Assembly: GCA_018822105.1 (NCBI GenBank)
Contig: JAHJLB010000061.1
Location: forward strand, 1 to 54,755
DNA: 54,755 nucleotides
Source: Pseudomonadota bacterium
Lineage (GTDB): Bacteria > Desulfobacterota > Desulfovibrionia > Desulfovibrionales > Desulfovibrionaceae
Direction: 5' to 3'
Position numbers and translations under genes: made by a program. Of the stretch, positions 53,345-54,755 are shown piece after piece. Every line of letters begins with the position of its first letter. Positions within the stretch are counted from its first letter, which is position 1. The notes below the pieces were generated by a model. The model did no database searches and was not told where the DNA came from. It worked only from the letters and a program-made list of their open reading frames with translations.

Positions 53345-53763
53345 CAGCCGATCTCCTGCCCGGTGGTGGTGAGCACCAGATGCCCGTGCTTCACGCCCTT
53401 GGTGGAGATGAGCTTCTGGCCCAGGGCCTTGATGCTCTCGGCCAGGCCCTTGAGGGCCAGCACCTCCAGGCAGTTGTGGTGGTCCAGGTGCACGTGCATG
53501 GTGCACAGGATGGCGTCATGGCTGTCGTGCTGGATCTCGGTCAGCTTCTGGGCCAGGCCGCTCTGGTGGTGGTCGTAGACCAGGGTCAGGGTCCCGGCCA
53601 CCTCGCCGTCGTCGTTCTCCCACTGGCGCTGCACCAGCATGCTGCGGATGAGGTCGCGGATGGCCTCGGAGCGGGTCTGGTAGCTCTTTTCCTTGCACAG
53701 CATGTCGAACTTGTCCAAAAGGTCCGAATCCAGCGACACGCCGAAACGAATGGTCTCTCCCAT
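53344..53763 (-). CDS. nikR: Nickel-responsive regulator NikR
   Basis: A 139-residue ribbon-helix-helix repressor. The N-terminal DNA-binding part is [16 protein letters not shown]...[11 protein letters not shown]. The C-terminal ACT-like domain carries the nickel ligands His79, His90, His92 and Cys98 ([10 protein letters not shown]), at the spacing of E. coli His76, His87, His89 and Cys95. It should repress nickel uptake when Ni is plentiful. It lies between a methyltransferase (2 bp before) and folE2; no nickel transporter is in the window. Confidence 0.95.
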   Translation of the reverse strand: MGETIRFGVSLDSDLLDKFDMLCKEKSYQTRSEAIRDLIRSMLVQRQWENDDGEVAGTLTLVYDHHQSGLAQKLTEIQHDSHDAILCTMHVHLDHHNCLEVLALKGLAESIKALGQKLISTKGVKHGHLVLTTTGQEIG

Positions 53764-53765
53764 GA

Positions 53766-54539
53766 TCAGGCTCCTTGCATGTTCTGCGGGGCTGCGCCGC
53801 GCCCGCTGCGGGATATCTGGCGGATGTGCACGTTCATGTCCTGCCCGCCCTGGGCCACGCGGCCGGAATGCGGGGTCGTGACCCTCCAGCCCAGGGCGGC
53901 CAGCCGCTCCCAGACCGGGGCGGACACGCTGCGCTCCGGATCCGCGATCCAGGCCACGCCGTCCGGGGCCAGGGCGTGGTCCAGCAGCGCGGCCACGGGC
54001 TCGAAAAATCGCCGCTCGTAGAGGATGTCCGCGCCCAGCAGCAGGTCCGCCGCGCCGCGCGCCAGGGCGGGCCTGCGCCAGTCCATCACCGCGAACAGGG
54101 GCGGGGCGTTGCCGCCCAGCAGCTCCCGGTTCAGGGCCACGTTCCTTTTGGCGTAGGCCAGGGCCTCGGGCTCGTAGTCAAAGGCCAGAACCCGGCCGCC
54201 CGCGCTGGCCGCCACCAGGGCGGACAACCCCAGGCCGCAGCCCGCGTCCAGGCACAGCCGGCCGCGCACAAGGTCCCTGTTCCGGGCCACCCAGCGGGCC
54301 AGCAGCACGGCCGCGGGCCAGAGCTCCACCCAGTAGGGCAGGCGCTCGTCCTCATCCCAGCCGGCGGCGCCCGGCCCCCCCTGCCCCAAGTTTTGCCAAA
54401 GGCTCTCCAGGTCCGCCGGACGCGACAGCCGCCAGAGCCGATCCTGCACCACCGCCTCAAGCAGGCCGCTTTGGGCCGCCCTGGAAGCGGAGCCGTCAGG
54501 CGTGGAGGGGAGGGGCGGTATGTGCGGATAGGCTTTCAC
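53766..54539 (-). CDS. SAM-dependent methyltransferase, PrmA/ETFB-lysine-like
   Basis: A protein of about 257 residues from a GTG at 54539; a second GTG at 54566 adds nine residues, and neither has a good ribosome binding site, so the start is uncertain. Motif I is [17 protein letters not shown], with [17 protein letters not shown] after it and [15 protein letters not shown] near the active site. It resembles the Methyltransf_16 / protein-lysine group. NikR begins 2 bp later, so the three genes to folE2 form one operon. Confidence 0.82.
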   Translation of the reverse strand: MKAYPHIPPLPSTPDGSASRAAQSGLLEAVVQDRLWRLSRPADLESLWQNLGQGGPGAAGWDEDERLPYWVELWPAAVLLARWVARNRDLVRGRLCLDAGCGLGLSALVAASAGGRVLAFDYEPEALAYAKRNVALNRELLGGNAPPLFAVMDWRRPALARGAADLLLGADILYERRFFEPVAALLDHALAPDGVAWIADPERSVSAPVWERLAALGWRVTTPHSGRVAQGGQDMNVHIRQISRSGRGAAPQNMQGA

Positions 54540-54551
54540 TGCACACACACT

Positions 54552-54576
54552 ACACCACTTCAGCACAAGAAGTCAA
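54552..54576 (-). promoter_or_regulatory. Possible promoter of the methyltransferase-nikR-folE2 operon
   Basis: On the minus strand TTGACT (54576-54571) is followed about 18 bp later by TAGTGT. The -10 is poor. It would place the start of transcription very near the GTG start codon. Confidence 0.25.
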
Positions 54577-54625
54577 CATTTCGTAACACGAATATCGCGA
54601 TGGAAAGCAGGCACCTCGCTGCGCC

Positions 54626-54755
54626 CTAGTAGGAGGAGCCGCCGCCGCTGCCGCCGCTCCCTCCGCTGCCCCCGCCGAAGCCGCTGCTGCCGCCACCGCC
54701 GCCGAAGTCGCCGCCGCCGCCGGAAAAGCCGCCGCCAGCGCCCCCCGCACCGCCC
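54626..54755 (-). CDS. C-terminal end of a Gly-rich protein (runs off the right edge)
   Basis: The last 42 codons end in TAG at 54626-54628. They encode a Gly/Ser/Phe tail (such as GGGFSGGGGDFGGGGSSGFGG, then GSGGSGG and SSY). This is the tail type of TPM-domain (YgcG-like) membrane proteins, but the defining domain is outside the window. Confidence 0.6.
   Translation of the reverse strand, partial: GGAGGAGGGFSGGGGDFGGGGGSSGFGGGSGGSGGSGGGSSY

Noticed and set aside
54583-54589. GTAACAC as a NikR operator upstream of the nikR operon
   Set aside because: Only one half-site is present; the expected GTGTTAC partner at 13-14 bp spacing is absent.

Overview
The window is GC-rich DNA that reads as a chromosome segment of a sulfate-reducing Desulfovibrionaceae-type bacterium (Desulfovibrio or a close relative). 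The evidence is a complete quinone reductase complex operon (qrcABCD), a pta-ackA pair beside a large FAD/iron-sulfur 2-hydroxyacid dehydrogenase (the lactate-to-acetate route of incomplete oxidisers), an archaeal-type 2-amino-3,7-dideoxyheptulosonate synthase, rubredoxin, NikR with FolE2, and an MCP with a C-terminal H-NOX domain. Coding density is high and most start sites have a clear GGAG-type ribosome binding site. GTG and TTG starts are common.

Layout. 1-2205: end of a leftward pta-ackA operon (ackA cut by the left edge). 2526-8868: rhlE-type helicase with terminator, an AT-rich hypothetical gene and the 1188-residue FAD/Fe-S dehydrogenase, all leftward. 9091-11422: class V aminotransferase and serA, rightward, probably serine synthesis, ended by a terminator. 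11511-17040: a leftward run of eight genes, namely an amino-acid ABC transporter (ATPase, binding protein, two permeases), then deoC, cbiC, a VOC protein and an isochorismatase-family hydrolase, several overlapping. 17253-21859: RND efflux pair. 22334-26985: qrcABCD, leftward, with promoter and terminator. 27102-29153: rfbC and manC (surface polysaccharide). 29329-30799: CvpA protein and mazG. 30796-32219: ComFB-like protein and rlpA. 32539-36491: RRM protein, typA, a ferredoxin-like protein, a DUF2127-type protein. 36588-39734: HlyD/ABC-2 efflux operon. 39862-42860: GH57/DUF3536 hydrolase and DedA. 42938-45034: MCP with PAS and H-NOX. 45308-45395: tRNA-Ser(UGA). 45500-45937: Gly/Ser/Pro repeat secreted protein. 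46441-50420: CocE hydrolase, ADH synthase, methyltransferase. 50615-52480: FlxA-like protein, rubredoxin, a candidate small selenoprotein, a lone FlgC-like protein. 52556-54566: folE2, nikR, methyltransferase. 54626-end: C-terminus of a Gly-rich protein.

How the parts work together. Pta/AckA, the FAD/Fe-S dehydrogenase and Qrc fit respiration on lactate and H2 or formate with sulfate: the dehydrogenase feeds electrons from a hydroxyacid, Pta/AckA make ATP from acetyl-CoA, and Qrc passes periplasmic cytochrome c3 electrons to menaquinone. Two unrelated efflux operons carry near-identical palindromes at their promoters, so one TetR-type repressor may control both. Sigma-28-type promoters precede the MCP and the FlxA-like gene, tying both to the flagellar regulon.

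The observation most worth following is at 51861-52025, directly behind rubredoxin. A 31-codon membrane ORF ends in Cys-Ala-Pro-TGA, the same frame continues for 22 coding-like codons into a second membrane helix, and a hairpin with a GGUC apical loop starts 11 nt after the TGA. This is the geometry of a bacterial SECIS element and suggests a 54-residue membrane selenoprotein with a CXXU motif. It is inferred from sequence alone.
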